From Gaoshiqia sp050178015 (lineage in GTDB: Bacteria; Bacteroidota; Bacteroidia; Bacteroidales; Prolixibacteraceae): 64,000 nucleotides of DNA. The notes under the pieces are model-generated. The model had not been told where the DNA came from. It made no database searches and saw only the letters and a program-made list of their open reading frames with translations. Both the position numbers and the translations under genes were made by a program. The DNA is taken from contig JBFXGM010000021.1 of the NCBI GenBank assembly GCA_050178015.1, forward strand, positions 1 through 64,000, read 5' to 3'. This document shows positions 26,616-34,766 of this stretch, one piece after another; the first letter of the stretch is position 1; every line of letters begins with the position of its first letter.

Positions 26616-27253
26616 TCAGCTGCCCCCTTTGCGCCAGCCAGGGAGATTTTGCGGCCATTACCGGATTGATGGACCGGGTGTTCCGCCGTTGCGATAACTG
26701 CAACCTGGTATTTGTGGAACAACATTTTTTACCTGAACGGGAAGAAGAGAAAGCACGGTATGACCAGCACAATAACAGCATCGACGAACCGGGCTACGTC
26801 AACTTTCTGAACCTGGCGGTCATGCCGGCATTGCCCTACCTTTCAAAAGGGATGAAGGGGTTGGATTACGGCTGTGGCCCCGGGCCAACGCTCAGCATCC
26901 TGCTGGAACGCGAGGGATATCCGTGCGGAAATTACGACCCGATCTATTTCCCCGACCTGCCAGCCGGTCCGTTCGATTTTATTTTTGCCACCGAATGTTT
27001 CGAACATTTCTTTGACCCGGCAAAAGAATTAAACCGGTTAAAGCAGTTGCTGAAACCTGGCGGATTACTGGTGGTGATGACCAAATTTTGGGAACACTTT
27101 GACCAATTCACCAACTGGTTTTATTCGAACGATAACACGCATGTAACTTTTTATCGCACCGATACCTTTCAATACGTCTGCCGTCAATTCGGCTTTTCAA
27201 TGATAGAAACTGACGGTGATCGGATCGTGATCCTTAGAAATAACGTAAGCTGA
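26612..27253 (+). CDS. Class I SAM-dependent methyltransferase with N-terminal zinc-ribbon-like motif
   Basis: A 213-residue protein. Start at 26612 is set by the ATGA overlap with the helicase gene; longer in-frame sequence lies inside that gene. An N-terminal CPLC...CDNC pair (residues 4-7 and about 27-30) looks like a zinc ribbon. The methyltransferase fold follows: LDYGCGPGP (near residue 83) is motif I, FDFIFATECFEHF the motif IV region, and LKPGGLLVVMTKFW the post-motif strand. Similar proteins act on small molecules, tRNA or lipids; the substrate is not known. Coupling to helD may be incidental. Confidence 0.8.
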   Translation: MISCPLCASQGDFAAITGLMDRVFRRCDNCNLVFVEQHFLPEREEEKARYDQHNNSIDEPGYVNFLNLAVMPALPYLSKGMKGLDYGCGPGPTLSILLEREGYPCGNYDPIYFPDLPAGPFDFIFATECFEHFFDPAKELNRLKQLLKPGGLLVVMTKFWEHFDQFTNWFYSNDNTHVTFYRTDTFQYVCRQFGFSMIETDGDRIVILRNNVS

Positions 27254-27270
27254 TTCTTGTATCCGTATGC

Positions 27271-27609
27271 TTAGCCCCGGCGCAGGCAGTTGGCACACAG
27301 CCGTATTTCGGGACGCAACTTTAAACGTTCGAAAGGAATAGACTGTCGGCAACGAGTGCAAATGCCATAGTCGGCATCGTTCACCACCGATAAAGTTTGG
27401 GTAAGCTGATCGATCCGGTTTTGCAGGTTGCGCATGCTGGCATCAAACACACTTTTGTTGTTGATGGCGTCCATGCGCGAAATACGGCCAATGGCGTCAT
27501 CCGGCGAAATGGGGCCGGTAAAATCCTTCAGCGCATCCGCCTTCTTTTGCAATTTCTCAATTTCGTCATGAATGATCCCAATGAGCTGTAACCGTTCTTC
27601 TTGTGTCAT
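27271..27609 (-). CDS. DksA/TraR-type C4 zinc-finger protein
   Basis: A 112-residue protein. The ATG at 27609 is preferred over an in-frame TTG seven codons upstream. The first 80 residues form a helical hairpin, and the C-terminus carries CTRCRQSI...RLCANCL, the four-cysteine zinc finger of the DksA/TraR family. Family members bind RNA polymerase through the secondary channel and modify initiation, often with ppGpp; Bacteroidota carry several such proteins of unstudied function. It is monocistronic and convergent with the methyltransferase gene. Confidence 0.78.
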   Translation of the reverse strand: MTQEERLQLIGIIHDEIEKLQKKADALKDFTGPISPDDAIGRISRMDAINNKSVFDASMRNLQNRIDQLTQTLSVVNDADYGICTRCRQSIPFERLKLRPEIRLCANCLRRG

Positions 27610-27735
27610 TTTTATCTGGTTGAAGTTCAAAAATAGGCAATAAAACCGGATCTGCCCAACCTCAATTTAATGTCAAATTTTCGGGAAAGTATTTCCCTGT
27701 TATACAACACAAGCTGGGTTTTTCGGCCAAAGCCC

Positions 27736-27743
27736 TATTTTTG
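27736..27743 (+). promoter_or_regulatory. Candidate -7 element for the SulP gene
   Basis: TATTTTTG matches TAnnTTTG and would give a leader of roughly 140 bases before 27887. The leader has short stems (CGAC-GAAG-GTCG near 27785) but no recognised riboswitch. Confidence 0.35.
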
Positions 27744-27886
27744 CCGCTCCTAACCCGAGAAATTAATCACCACCCTTTCCCTGCCGACGAAGGTCGCCGG
27801 AAGGATTAGCCAACTTACATTGTGAAAAAATACCTGTCCACACATCCGTTTGGTCAGGCAGTAGATAACTTTTTTAAACCCGTTTA

Positions 27887-29431
27887 ATGAAGCAGATTTT
27901 TAATTTATTCGACCTGAGACAGAAAGTGGATTACAAGACCGAGATCCTATCCGGCTTAACCGTTGCGCTGGCGCTGATCCCCGAGGCCATAGCCTTTGCG
28001 CTGATTGCCGGTCTTTCGCCACTCACCGGCCTGTATGCCGCCTTCACCATGGGATTGGTCACCTCCATTTTAGGAGGCCGTCCGGGCATGATTTCCGGAG
28101 CAACCGGCGCTGTGGCCGTGGTGATTGTGGCGCTGGCCAAAACACACGGCCCCGAGTACATTTTTGCAACCGTCATCCTGGCTGGAATTTTTCAGTTTTT
28201 GGCTGGCGTACTGCGCCTCGGAAAGTTGATTCGCCTGGTGCCCCACCCGGTGATGTTCGGTTTTGTGAACGGACTGGCCATTGTCATTTTCATGTCGCAG
28301 CTCGACCAGTTTAAACATGCCGGAGCCGAAGGCAACCTGCAATGGATGAGCGGCGGAGCACTGTGGCTGATGCTCGGCCTGGTAGGACTCACCATGCTCA
28401 TCATCTGGGGATTGCCCAAACTCACCAAGGCTATTCCTTCATCGCTTACAGCCATTCTGGTGGTGTCGGCCATCGTGCTGGGACTGAATATCGACACCAA
28501 AACCGTAGGAGACATAGCATCCATCCAAGGCGGCTTCCCTCCGTTCAACATACCAAAATTGCCCTATACACTGGAAACGCTGACCATCATCCTTCCCTAT
28601 GCGTTGATTGTAGCCGGAGTTGGGCTGATTGAAAGCCTGCTGACCCTGAACCTGATTGACGAGATCACCGAAACCCGTGGTTGGGGCAACAAAGAATGTG
28701 TGGCCCAGGGAACAGCCAATGTGGTTACCGGTTTCTTTTCCGGCATGGGCGGTTGCGCCATGATCGGACAAAGCTTGATCAACATTTCATCGGGTGCCCG
28801 CGCCCGCCTTTCAGGCATTGTGGCTGCGGTGATGTTGCTGGTGTTTATCATGTTTGGCGCCGGTTTGATAGAGCGTCTGCCGATGGCCGCCCTCACCGGA
28901 CTGATGATCATGGTGGCCATCGGAACCTTTGAGTGGGCCAGCCTGAAAACCTTCAGCCGGATGCCCAAAACAGACGTGCTGGTGATGGTGCTCGTGGCAC
29001 TGATTACCGTGCTGGTACACAACCTGGCCCTGGCCGTGTTGATTGGCGTCATTATTTCTGCCCTGGTATTTGCCTGGGAAAACGCCAAACGCATCCGTGC
29101 CCGCAAATATGTGGATGAAAACGGTATCAAGCACTACGAAATCTTTGGCCCGCTGTTTTTTGGTTCGGTCACCGCTTTCAACGAGAAGTTTGACGTACTG
29201 AACGACCCGGAGGAAATCATCATCGACTTCTCGGACAGCCGGGTGATGGACATGTCGGGCATTGAAGCGCTGAACAAACTGACCGAACGTTATCTGAAAG
29301 TGGGCAAAAAGCTGCACCTGAAACACCTGAGCGCCGACTGCCGGCAGCTGTTGCACAATGCCAACGAAATTATCGATGTCAATATTATTGAGGACCCGAC
29401 CTACCGCGTGGCCGTCAATAAGATAAAGTAA
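27887..29431 (+). CDS. SulP/SLC26 family anion transporter with STAS domain
   Basis: A 514-residue membrane transporter. The membrane part (about 1-395) has the SulP pattern GLTVALALIPEAIAFALIAGLSPLTGLYAAF near the N-terminus and many further helices; the C-terminal STAS domain (about 415-510) contains DFSDSRVMDMSGIEALNKL. Family members move sulfate, bicarbonate, chloride or dicarboxylates. No linked gene identifies the substrate here: sulfate assimilation genes and carbonic anhydrase are absent. It stands alone with its own promoter. Confidence 0.88.
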   Translation: MKQIFNLFDLRQKVDYKTEILSGLTVALALIPEAIAFALIAGLSPLTGLYAAFTMGLVTSILGGRPGMISGATGAVAVVIVALAKTHGPEYIFATVILAGIFQFLAGVLRLGKLIRLVPHPVMFGFVNGLAIVIFMSQLDQFKHAGAEGNLQWMSGGALWLMLGLVGLTMLIIWGLPKLTKAIPSSLTAILVVSAIVLGLNIDTKTVGDIASIQGGFPPFNIPKLPYTLETLTIILPYALIVAGVGLIESLLTLNLIDEITETRGWGNKECVAQGTANVVTGFFSGMGGCAMIGQSLINISSGARARLSGIVAAVMLLVFIMFGAGLIERLPMAALTGLMIMVAIGTFEWASLKTFSRMPKTDVLVMVLVALITVLVHNLALAVLIGVIISALVFAWENAKRIRARKYVDENGIKHYEIFGPLFFGSVTAFNEKFDVLNDPEEIIIDFSDSRVMDMSGIEALNKLTERYLKVGKKLHLKHLSADCRQLLHNANEIIDVNIIEDPTYRVAVNKIK

Positions 29432-29475
29432 GAATATCTTAATATTCGCGGGATTCCAACCGATGAATTAATCCT

Positions 29476-29483
29476 TAGTTTTG
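29476..29483 (+). promoter_or_regulatory. Candidate -7 element for the acetate transporter gene
   Basis: TAGTTTTG fits TAnnTTTG, 32 bases before the start at 29516. Confidence 0.45.
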
Positions 29484-29515
29484 CGCGCTGATTTTAATTA
29501 CTAATTTTCGACACC

Positions 29516-30085
29516 ATGCACAACACAAAACTTGGCAATCCGGCAGTAGTCGGGTTGGCCGGCTTCGGTTTAACGACACTTTTACTGCAATTCCACAACC
29601 TGGGCATTTGCGAGTTGGGCCCCATCCTGGTGATGGGATTCATTTTTGGAGGATTGGCCCAGTTGATTGCCGGGTTTATGGAACAAAAAACCGGCAATAA
29701 CTTTGGCTTTGTTGCTTTCACCAGTTACGGTTCATTCTGGATTGGTCTGGGTATCATCTGGATGCTGGGCCACTTCAATGTGTTCCCGTCATCCACCACC
29801 GATGTGGGTTACTACCTGGTAGCCTGGACGCTGTTGACAATCATCCTTTGGGTGGGTTCTCTGTTTATCCACTCAGCTATGGCCATTACTTTCAGCTCAC
29901 TTTTAATTGGCTTCATTTTGCTGGATATCGGCCATTTCGGCTTTCCGGTGATGAATACCGTTGCTGCTTATGTGCTGATCTTCTGCGCCCTGTCGGCCTG
30001 GTACATGATGGCTGCCATCCTGCTGAACGAACTTTCAGGCCGCGAACTGCTCAAATCGGGAAAAGCCTGGATTAAAAGAGCATAA
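29516..30085 (+). CDS. satP: Acetate/succinate uptake transporter (AceTr, SatP/YaaH family)
   Basis: A 189-residue protein of six transmembrane helices. The family signature appears at the N-terminus as LGNPAVVGLAGFGLTTLLLQFHN, the NPAxxGL form of the GPR1/FUN34/YaaH family, followed by FGGLAQLIAGFMEQKTGN and YGSFWIGLG blocks that match SatP. It should import acetate, and perhaps succinate, with protons. It is monocistronic and ends at a long inverted repeat. Confidence 0.9.
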   Translation: MHNTKLGNPAVVGLAGFGLTTLLLQFHNLGICELGPILVMGFIFGGLAQLIAGFMEQKTGNNFGFVAFTSYGSFWIGLGIIWMLGHFNVFPSSTTDVGYYLVAWTLLTIILWVGSLFIHSAMAITFSSLLIGFILLDIGHFGFPVMNTVAAYVLIFCALSAWYMMAAILLNELSGRELLKSGKAWIKRA

Positions 30086-30108
30086 ACGCCCCGGTTTTCA
30101 CAATTGAT

Positions 30109-30199
30109 AAGGGTATCCTAAAAGCATTCGGGAACTTGTCCGCTTCGTTTTTGCGAAATTGGAAGGTCCCGTTAAACCGATAGCTTTAAGGATACCCTT
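30109..30199. repeat. 91-bp composite inverted repeat, possible bidirectional terminator or MITE
   Basis: AAGGGTATCCTAAAAGC (30109-30125) pairs with the matching arm GCTTTAAGGATACCCTT (30183-30199); inside lies a second stem CGGGA/TCCCG and an inner TTCG-TTTTTG-CGAA hairpin. It sits between the convergent satP and PAP2 genes, so a terminator is the plain reading; its length also resembles a short non-autonomous element. No target duplication was seen. Confidence 0.55.
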
Positions 30200-30217
30200 G
30201 TTCGTTGGAATTCCCGG

Positions 30218-30808
30218 TTAATTGCTATGGGGCTCTGTTCTGTTCGCTTTTCCGAAAGTACAGATTCTTACGGCAATCCATGACACTGCCCAGCCGAAGA
30301 TCATACCCAATCCTGCTGCAACCACCACATCGCCCGGATAATGCACCCCATTATAAATCCGGCTGTATGAAACCAAAATTGCCCACACGAAAAGCCAGTA
30401 TTTCAGGTACATGAACCGGTCGTTCAGTGTTAAAGCCAGGAAAGTGGCCAGGCCAAAAGCATTGGCCGCGTGCGACGAAACAAAACCATACAACCCGCCG
30501 GGGCCGGCTTTACTCAAATGAATCAGTCCGGCCAATGCCGGTTCATGCGACGGTCGTAAGCGCTGAACCACATGTTTGATCAGGTGCGAGGCAGTTTGGT
30601 CGCATACCAGAATGACGACGCCGACAAAAACCAAGATAAAAATGCCTTGCCTCTTGTAGTTTTTGATGATGAAAAAAGCGATCAGCACATACATCGGAAT
30701 CCAAATCAGGATGTCGCTGAACCAATACATGATTGGATCGAAGAAAGTGCTGTGCTGGCTATTGAGAAACAGAAACAATTGGGTATCAAGAGCATTCAGA
30801 AAAGCCAT
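30218..30808 (-). CDS. PAP2-superfamily phosphatase
   Basis: A 196-residue membrane phosphatase of the type-2 phosphatidic acid phosphatase family. The three motifs are present: KHVVQRLRP (KxxxxxxRP), VSSHAANAFG (PSGH-like, with SSHA) and SRIYNGVHYPGDV (SRxxxxxHxxxD). Possible substrates are undecaprenyl diphosphate or phosphatidylglycerophosphate. It follows the MFS gene after 19 bases on the same strand and is the last gene of that unit. The relation to fluoride or anion stress is unknown. Confidence 0.8.
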   Translation of the reverse strand: MAFLNALDTQLFLFLNSQHSTFFDPIMYWFSDILIWIPMYVLIAFFIIKNYKRQGIFILVFVGVVILVCDQTASHLIKHVVQRLRPSHEPALAGLIHLSKAGPGGLYGFVSSHAANAFGLATFLALTLNDRFMYLKYWLFVWAILVSYSRIYNGVHYPGDVVVAAGLGMIFGWAVSWIAVRICTFGKANRTEPHSN

Positions 30809-30827
30809 GATTTAAGATTAAGAGAAT

Positions 30828-31979
30828 TTATTTAGACAATTTAACGAAAAGCGGCAATGCCGCCATTTGGGCCAACACCGAAAACAAGACTAACCCGGCT
30901 ACCGAAACATCATACAGCCAGCCCATCAGGAAACTGCCCAAGAACCAAAATACGCCCAACACGGCATTAAATAAACCAAAACCGGTTGCTTTCTTTTCGG
31001 GAGGGAGGATTGAAGCCAGTACCGCCCTGACCACTGATTCTTGTGCCGCCATCCCAATTCCCCAGCAAACCATCCCTGCAAGGGCAGTATAGAAATTACC
31101 CCAGAAAACAAGCGGTGCAAACAATACGGAAATCAAGGTGCTGCCAATTAAAATTTTCAGGCCGTGCTTATCGAACAATCTCCCCAATACGAGAGCTGCC
31201 AGGGCATCTACCCCCATCGCAACGGCATACAGTAGCGGAATCATCTCGTCCGAAACCTGACTGGTTTTATTGAAATGAAATGCGATCAGCGGATAATCGG
31301 CAAAACCGGCTGCTATGAACGCAATTGCGATCAAATAGGTCCAGTAAAACTTTTTGTCTGCTACCGGAAAGCTTCCGTTTTCTTTGGTCTCAAGTTGTTC
31401 CGTTTTCGGATAGCTCAGCCGGGCCACGACCAGGATAGACAGGGCAATTAATGCGGGAACCAGCAACATACTGAAAGACCTGGTATAGCTCCCTGAAAAA
31501 TAATAGACCGCACTGACAATCAGCGGTCCCGAAACGGCGCCAATCTGATCGAGGGCTTCATGTACGCCAAAACCTTTACCGTGCCCAACAGATGAAGTTG
31601 CATGAGACAGCATGACATCGCGGGCGGGATTGCGGATGGCGCGCCCGGTGCGTTCCAAAATCATCAGCACTGCCGCCATTTGCCAGCTTCCCGCCAGCGC
31701 CAGGGCCGGTACTGCCAGCAGGTTTATGAAATATCCGATGAACGTAACGGTCCAATATTTTCGGGTGCGGTCGCTGATGACGCCTGAAACCAGCCGGATG
31801 CCATACCCCATCAATTCGCCAAAACCGGCCACAAAACCAACTATCGCACCGCTGGCGCCAAGAGTTGCCAAAAAAGGCCCCGTGATACCCCGCGCCCCTT
31901 CATAGGTCATATCCGAAAACAGGCTGACCACTCCAATCAGGATGATGAACGCCCACGGCGATTTTTTGATAACCATCAT
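30828..31979 (-). CDS. MFS transporter
   Basis: A 383-residue protein with about twelve hydrophobic helices and the MFS loop pattern GELMGYGIRLVSGVISDRTRKYW between helices 2 and 3. MGYGIR and the position in the fold resemble drug or sugar-phosphate efflux-type MFS permeases. It starts 11 bases after the DUF190 gene stop, so the two form an operon with the PAP2 gene. The solute is not known; an efflux role fits its neighbourhood but is only inferred. Confidence 0.8.
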   Translation of the reverse strand: MMVIKKSPWAFIILIGVVSLFSDMTYEGARGITGPFLATLGASGAIVGFVAGFGELMGYGIRLVSGVISDRTRKYWTVTFIGYFINLLAVPALALAGSWQMAAVLMILERTGRAIRNPARDVMLSHATSSVGHGKGFGVHEALDQIGAVSGPLIVSAVYYFSGSYTRSFSMLLVPALIALSILVVARLSYPKTEQLETKENGSFPVADKKFYWTYLIAIAFIAAGFADYPLIAFHFNKTSQVSDEMIPLLYAVAMGVDALAALVLGRLFDKHGLKILIGSTLISVLFAPLVFWGNFYTALAGMVCWGIGMAAQESVVRAVLASILPPEKKATGFGLFNAVLGVFWFLGSFLMGWLYDVSVAGLVLFSVLAQMAALPLFVKLSK

Positions 31980-31990
31980 GCCAAACCCTT

Positions 31991-32353
31991 TTAATCAGCA
32001 TCCCAATATTCAACCTCTTTGTAAACCACCACTTTGTCTTTGAAAAGGGATTTGTGTTTCAGAAAAAACGTTTGAAGGTTTTCCTTTTTGTCGATCAGTT
32101 CGATGCAAACCGTCAACCCCAGGTTATCCGATTCCATCGCAAACTGGCTGACCCGTTCGTAATTGCTGAAGCCCATTTGGGTGGTGTAAACCGAGGCGTT
32201 CATCAGCCCGTCTTCCTTGGCCATGTCGATGATCCCCTTGTGTACGCTGGTGGGGAACAACTTGCTACGAAGAGCTTTTGATTTGATTTTTTCTCCGGTT
32301 TTCACATAAATCCGAAGTTTGCCCAGCAAATGGGTCTTAATTCGATCTTTCAT
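31991..32353 (-). CDS. DUF190 family protein, second copy
   Basis: A 120-residue protein of the DUF190 family, a small PII-like alpha/beta fold. It resembles in layout the DUF190 gene on the other side of enolase: a GKLRIYVKTGEKI start and a final strand KVVVYKEVEYW. Family members often sit next to crcB fluoride channels. It follows enolase but is separated from it by a hairpin terminator, so it may be a new transcription unit with MFS and PAP2, or be reached by read-through. Confidence 0.78.
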   Translation of the reverse strand: MKDRIKTHLLGKLRIYVKTGEKIKSKALRSKLFPTSVHKGIIDMAKEDGLMNASVYTTQMGFSNYERVSQFAMESDNLGLTVCIELIDKKENLQTFFLKHKSLFKDKVVVYKEVEYWDAD

Positions 32354-32385
32354 TCGTATTCCTAATTGGATCCATTGCAGTCAAT

Positions 32386-32410
32386 AAAGGAGGGGTTTCC
32401 CCCTCCTTAC
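32386..32410 (-). terminator. Hairpin terminator after enolase
   Basis: AAGGAGGGG-TTT-CCCCTCCTT is a near-perfect strong stem just past the enolase stop on the minus strand, followed by TTTATTG. It probably ends or attenuates the crcB-DUF190-eno transcript. Confidence 0.55.
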
Positions 32411-32412
32411 TA

Positions 32413-33693
32413 TTATACATTTTTAAACGCCTTTTTCCCTGCGAAGCTGGCAGCTTTGCCCAGCTGATGTTCGATGCGCATCAATTGGTTGAACTTCTCG
32501 ATGCGCTCACCCCGGCACCCGCTCCCGGTTTTCAAATGCCCGGCATTCACGCCAACAGTAAGGTCGGCAATGAAACTATCGGTGGTTTCGCCGCTGCGGT
32601 GCGAAACAAAACAGTTGTAGCCGTTTTTGTAGGCCAGTTCAATAGTTTCGAGCGTTTCGGTTACTGTGCCAATCTGATTCAACTTGATCAGGATAGAATT
32701 GGCTACCTGCTTTTCAATCCCTTCCGCCAAAATGGCTTTGTTGGTGCAAAAAAGATCATCGCCTACAATTTCGATTTTTTTGCCCAGGGTTTGGGTGAGG
32801 TTTTTCCATCCTTCCCAATCGTTTTCAGCCAGTCCGTCTTCGAGCAAAACAATCGGGTATTGGTTGGCCCAGTTTTCCCACAGACGGACCATTTCATCGC
32901 TGCTGATAAGTTTCCCGGTACTTTTAAAGAGCTTGTATTTCCCGTTTTCCCACATTTCACTGGCAGCCGGATCAAGGCAAATGCTCACTTCCTCACCCGG
33001 TGTATAACCCGCCTTGGTTATGGCTTCCAGAATAACTTCAACGGCCTCGTCATTCGATTTCAGGTTGGGGGCAAAACCGCCTTCATCGCCCACGCCGGTG
33101 CTGTACCCCTTTCCTTTCAATACCGATTTGAGGGTATGAAAAACTTCAATCCCCATCCGGATAGATTCGGTAAACGAAGTCGCTCCGTGAGGGGCAATCA
33201 TGAATTCCTGGAAATCTACATTATTATCGGCATGCTTTCCTCCGTTGATGATGTTCATGCAAGGAACCGGCAGCAGGTGGGCGTTGCTTCCGCCCAGGTA
33301 GTGGTAAAGCGGAATGTCAGCACTCATCGCTTCGGCACGCGCGTAGGCCATGGAAACGCCCAGGATGGCATTGGCTCCCAGTTTTGCTTTGTTGGGCGTG
33401 CCGTCAAGTTCGATCATCCGGTAATCCAACTCGCGCTGGCTGCCAAAACATTGGCCTTCAAGTTCACGGGCAATGATTTTGTTGACGTTCTCCACTGCCT
33501 TTAAAACGCCCTTTCCCCCGTAACGATTTTTGTCGCCATCGCGCAGTTCGGTAGCTTCGCGCTCGCCGGTAGAAGCACCACTGGGGACCATGGCCCGCGA
33601 TTCGGTTCCGTCTTCCAGCATTAATTCGACTTCAACTGTTGGGTTTCCCCTCGAATCGAGAATTTCGATTGCTTGTACTCTTTCGATTTTCAT
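32413..33693 (-). CDS. eno: Enolase
   Basis: Glycolytic enolase of 426 residues, the usual length. It converts 2-phosphoglycerate to phosphoenolpyruvate. Recognisable blocks are the N-terminal ILDSRGNPTVEVEL, the GGKHADNNVDFQEFMI region and the SHRSGETTDSFIADLTVG signature near the C-terminus, which carries an active-site lysine-adjacent loop. The gene lies 11 bases after a DUF190 gene and is apparently co-transcribed with a fluoride riboswitch-controlled crcB. Enolase is inhibited by fluoride with phosphate and magnesium, which explains extra enolase production under fluoride. Whether this is the only enolase of the genome cannot be seen. Confidence 0.95.
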   Translation of the reverse strand: MKIERVQAIEILDSRGNPTVEVELMLEDGTESRAMVPSGASTGEREATELRDGDKNRYGGKGVLKAVENVNKIIARELEGQCFGSQRELDYRMIELDGTPNKAKLGANAILGVSMAYARAEAMSADIPLYHYLGGSNAHLLPVPCMNIINGGKHADNNVDFQEFMIAPHGATSFTESIRMGIEVFHTLKSVLKGKGYSTGVGDEGGFAPNLKSNDEAVEVILEAITKAGYTPGEEVSICLDPAASEMWENGKYKLFKSTGKLISSDEMVRLWENWANQYPIVLLEDGLAENDWEGWKNLTQTLGKKIEIVGDDLFCTNKAILAEGIEKQVANSILIKLNQIGTVTETLETIELAYKNGYNCFVSHRSGETTDSFIADLTVGVNAGHLKTGSGCRGERIEKFNQLMRIEHQLGKAASFAGKKAFKNV

Positions 33694-33704
33694 ACGTGTA
33701 ATTT

Positions 33705-34070
33705 TTAAAGGTCAAACAATTTCTTTTGGCCTGATTTATACAATAATACATTTACCGGTTGCAGGGTGGCCAAACATCCGTAGCGCATGGTTTCAAGGCT
33801 TGGCCGGATGCTCTCAAAAAACGAAAGGATTTTATCCTCATCGTCAATAATTTCAATGACGGTGGGCACTTTTTCGGTCACTTCCCAAAATTTATAAGAA
33901 TGCAGCACCGAACTGGCCCCAAACCCCAGCATCCCTTTCAAAACCGTTGCACCAGCCAGCTTGGTTTCTTTTGCTTTGAATACAATGGATTCGAACAACA
34001 CATCGTGCTCAATCTTGTCGGTCGAGCTAATAAAGATACGCAGCAACACAGCAGTTGAATTATTTTTCAT
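33705..34070 (-). CDS. DUF190 family protein, first copy
   Basis: A 121-residue DUF190/PII-like protein. The ATG at 34070 follows the crcB stop by one base; a longer in-frame start lies inside crcB and is rejected. The sequence runs MKNNSTAVLLRIFISSTDKI with strand-helix-strand pattern, ending VNVLLYKSG. DUF190 and crcB are often neighbours or fused in other bacteria, so it probably helps regulate or support the fluoride channel. Its biochemistry is not established. Confidence 0.8.
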   Translation of the reverse strand: MKNNSTAVLLRIFISSTDKIEHDVLFESIVFKAKETKLAGATVLKGMLGFGASSVLHSYKFWEVTEKVPTVIEIIDDEDKILSFFESIRPSLETMRYGCLATLQPVNVLLYKSGQKKLFDL

Positions 34071-34071
34071 A

Positions 34072-34449
34072 TCAGACAAATTTAATGAGTGCGCGTCCCA
34101 GGAAAACCGCAACCAGTCCCAGAAAGAAACTAAGCGACGGGTAAAGGGCGAAACGGAACCAGTCTTTGTTTTGCAGTAAAATAAAAGCGTCGTTTGAAAA
34201 AGAGGAGAAAGTGGTAAATCCTCCGCAAATACCGATGGTGAGAAAAATCCGCCACTCGGGCGACAGGAAATTACCTTTTTCGGAAATCCCGAAAATTACC
34301 CCGATCAGCAAGCTACCCAGTATATTGATTAGAAAAGTACCCCATGGAAAAACGGAAACGTAGGAAACTTGAATGTAACGGGAAATCAGAAAACGGAAGA
34401 TGGTTCCGAGAAATCCGCCGAACCCGGCTATTAGTAATGACTTTACCAT
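34072..34449 (-). CDS. crcB: CrcB/Fluc fluoride channel
   Basis: Small four-helix membrane channel of 125 residues that exports fluoride from the cytoplasm, acting as an antiparallel dimer. Family blocks: GGFLGTIFRFLISRYI near residue 8, FPWGTFLINILGSLLIGV near residue 33 and GICGGFTTFSSFSNDAF near residue 70, with the TTFSSF turn that forms the phenylalanine box and sodium site region. The ATG at 34449 is chosen because sequence upstream of it is the riboswitch, not protein. It heads a crcB-DUF190-eno unit. Confidence 0.93.
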   Translation of the reverse strand: MVKSLLIAGFGGFLGTIFRFLISRYIQVSYVSVFPWGTFLINILGSLLIGVIFGISEKGNFLSPEWRIFLTIGICGGFTTFSSFSNDAFILLQNKDWFRFALYPSLSFFLGLVAVFLGRALIKFV

Positions 34450-34469
34450 AAATTCAACCTTTTGAATTT
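34450..34469 (-). promoter_or_regulatory. Hairpin just before the crcB start codon
   Basis: AAATTCAA-loop-TTGAATTT is a perfect 8-bp stem immediately before the crcB ATG, with AAGG in the loop. Placed between aptamer and start codon, it may be the expression platform that hides or presents the ribosome site. Confidence 0.45.
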
Positions 34470-34545
34470 TTACGATTATGGTAGAAGTCATCAGCCTGGA
34501 TGGTTGCAGGCGGTTAAAGGCAGACCTCATTGCCTGCCGTAAATG
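34469..34545 (-). ncRNA. Fluoride riboswitch (crcB motif)
   Basis: On the minus strand the leader reads GGCAATGAGGTCTGCC, then TTTAACCGCC, and GGCTGATGACTTCTACC, matching the conserved core of the crcB RNA motif: a first stem with an ATG-type internal loop, the AACCGCC strand and the GGCUGAUGAC-UYCU end that builds the pseudoknot. An outer TTTACG...CGTAAA stem closes it. It lies about 20-95 bases before crcB. Spurious open frames through it are not genes. Confidence 0.85.
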
Positions 34546-34766
34546 TATGAAAAATTTAGAAGCGGTTTCCCTTTTTTCCCAACGTCACCATGGAAATCCC
34601 TTTTAAAAAGTTCTACTAAGTTCTATACCTTGCCCTTTCAGTATCGTTACCAACATGCCATACGCCCGCTGAAAACCCAAATCAACCTAGCCGGTACCTG
34701 CCGAAAACGCACACGGGATTAGGGGACCTTCCGGCTTGTGTAATATTTGTGACGGCTCAGGTTAAA

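Noticed and set aside
27744..27886. Riboswitch in the SulP leader
   Set aside because: Short stems exist but no conserved aptamer core of the cobalamin, TPP or SAM classes could be matched.
34450..34530. Upstream in-frame extension of crcB
   Set aside because: These bases form the fluoride riboswitch and the pre-start hairpin; the extended peptide has no resemblance to CrcB.
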